Assembly (NCBI GenBank): GCA_021413595.1
Contig: JAIOQD010000155.1
Coordinates: 1-13,800, forward strand
Length of the DNA: 13,800 bases
Source of the DNA: Bacteroidota bacterium
GTDB taxonomy: Bacteria > Bacteroidota > Bacteroidia > 2-12-FULL-35-15
Direction of reading: 5' to 3'
Below, piece after piece: positions 12,568 to 13,800 of the stretch. How positions within the stretch are numbered: the stretch's first letter is position 1; each line of letters begins with the position of its first letter. The notes below the pieces were generated by a model. It saw only the letters and a list, made by a program, of their open reading frames with translations, made no database searches and was not told the origin of the DNA. Made by a program: the position numbers and the translations under genes.

Positions 12568-13800
12568 ATGCAATCTTTTCTCGAAAAAACGGTAAAACAC
12601 CTGTGTGAAAAATATGGTGACAACATAAGTGAATTATGTATTGTCCTTCCCAACCGAAGAGCAGGATTGTTTTTGAAAACACACTTTGCCAACAATCTCA
12701 AAAAAACATTCTGGAGCCCTGAAATTTATGCAACCGAAGATTTTGTTGCACTGCTGGCCGAATTGGAAATTGCGGATTCAACTACCTTATTGTTTGAATT
12801 ATACGAAACAGTAAAAAATGTCAATAAAAATGAAGTAGAGAGTTTTGATGAATTCAGTAAATGGGGGCAGATTTTATTAAGTGATTTGAATGAGATAGAT
12901 CGTTATTTGGTGGATGGAACGCAATTGTTTGGAAATTTAAAGGACATAAAGGAGCTTGAAGCCTGGAGTTTAAATAGCGAAGAAGGGTTAACAGATTTTC
13001 AACAACAATACCTGCATTTCTGGCAGTCATTAGGGACTTACTATTTTGATTTTAATAAAAGGTTATTGGATAAACATCAGGCCTATCAGGGATTAGCATA
13101 TAAGATAGTTGCTTCCACTATTGAAGAAAGAATAAATAAGCACCCTTGGAAAAAAATAATTTTTGCTGGTTTTAATGCCCTGAATAAGGCAGAAGAACAG
13201 ATCATTGAAAAGTTGTTGGATCTTGGGAAAGCTGAAATTATATGGGATACCGATAGCTATTATATAAATGATATCCGGCAGGAAGCCGGTAAGTTCATTC
13301 GTAAATATGATAATCATGGAAGTTTTAAAAAGATCCCGGGTAAAAATATTGTATTTGAAGAAAACCTACTATCTACTGAAGATAAACACATTACTATTAT
13401 TGGTGCGGCAAAAAATGTAGCACAGGCAAAGGTTGCAGGAAATTTAGTAGCTGCATTTCAAAAGCAGAACACCAACCTGCAAAATACAGCATTGGTGCTT
13501 GCCGATGAAAATTTGTTGTTTCCTGTTTTACATTCACTCCCCGAAAAGTTAGAAGATATAAATGTAACAATGGGGTATCCCTTAAAGAATACGCCTATTG
13601 CGGGATACTTCGACCTCGTTTTTAATTTGCATAACAATGCTATAAAGCTAAGCCAGGGAAAAGAGAAATATAGTTTTTATCACAAGGATCTGTTAAAACT
13701 ATTGAGCCATCCGTTCAGTACTATTTTAATTTTTAATAAGGATCATCATAATTCTGTTAAGCCTGTTGTAAAGGCAATTCAGGATAGAAATATCGTATTT
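12568..13800 (+). CDS. AddB-like helicase/nuclease (PD-(D/E)XK family), 5' part
   Basis: The frame is open for 411 codons from ATG 12568-12570 to the window end. The N-terminus MQSFLEKTVKHLCEKYG, then SELCIVLPNRRAGLFLKTHF and PEIYATEDFVALLAELEI, is the standard opening of the Bacteroidota AddB/RecB-like 'PD-(D/E)XK nuclease family' proteins of roughly 900-1000 aa. The VLPNRRAGLFL stretch corresponds to the degenerate first helicase motif of AddB-type subunits, which lack a proper Walker A lysine. Further stretches are FDEFSKWGQILLSDLNEIDR, WKKIIFAGFNALNKAEEQII and NTALVLADENLLFPVLHSLP. The nuclease domain would lie beyond the window. The likely role is double-strand-break end processing together with an AddA partner. 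It is divergent from the restriction operon. Its C-terminus is not visible. Confidence 0.85.
   Translation, partial: MQSFLEKTVKHLCEKYGDNISELCIVLPNRRAGLFLKTHFANNLKKTFWSPEIYATEDFVALLAELEIADSTTLLFELYETVKNVNKNEVESFDEFSKWGQILLSDLNEIDRYLVDGTQLFGNLKDIKELEAWSLNSEEGLTDFQQQYLHFWQSLGTYYFDFNKRLLDKHQAYQGLAYKIVASTIEERINKHPWKKIIFAGFNALNKAEEQIIEKLLDLGKAEIIWDTDSYYINDIRQEAGKFIRKYDNHGSFKKIPGKNIVFEENLLSTEDKHITIIGAAKNVAQAKVAGNLVAAFQKQNTNLQNTALVLADENLLFPVLHSLPEKLEDINVTMGYPLKNTPIAGYFDLVFNLHNNAIKLSQGKEKYSFYHKDLLKLLSHPFSTILIFNKDHHNSVKPVVKAIQDRNIVF

Overview
The window looks like Bacteroidota DNA (Cytophagia/Chitinophagia/Flavobacteriia-like). It is AT-rich and its start codons lack Shine-Dalgarno sequences. Several genes are preceded by the phylum's TAnnTTTG-type -7 box. 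Two proteins carry type IX secretion (T9SS) C-terminal sorting domains, and DUF892, DUF4142 and AddB-like nuclease genes of the kind usual in this phylum are present.

Bases 1-5300, all on the minus strand, hold three genes: a secreted protein with a CxxCH haem motif and a PHM-like copper monooxygenase fold, riboflavin synthase, and a large secreted protein of the 'HNRAGEITY' family. The sorting domains of both secreted proteins are broken. The first has an in-frame TAA inside a type A domain. The second has a one-base frameshift just before a type B (CHU_C, gliding-motility-associated) domain.

Bases 5300-9360 hold ordinary chromosomal genes: a YciF-like DUF892 protein, a secreted DUF4142 protein, a convergent glpT with a shared bidirectional terminator, and a divergent PhnA/YjdM-like zinc-ribbon gene with its own terminator.

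Bases 9500-12414 are an accessory island and the most interesting part. A complete EcoRI-type restriction endonuclease and adenine methyltransferase pair lies on the minus strand in a segment with the anatomy of an integron gene cassette. Its first bases (GTTGGGTGC) are the exact reverse complement of the R'' box of a 134-bp attC-like hairpin at its 3' end, and the methyltransferase stop codon lies inside that hairpin. A second cassette-like unit follows (10371 down to 9914). It begins GTTAGTTT and ends in a 63-bp attC-like hairpin whose R'' box is AAACTAAC. This second unit seems non-coding. It is a nested palindrome around a 65-nt cloverleaf with four perfectly paired stems, and a promoter-like motif sits just upstream of the cloverleaf. 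Beyond it lies an N-terminally truncated PIN-domain gene. No integrase is visible, so the arrangement resembles a CALIN (attC cluster lacking an integrase).

Bases 12568-13800 hold the 5' part of an AddB-like helicase/nuclease gene (PD-(D/E)XK family), divergent from the restriction-modification operon and cut by the window end.
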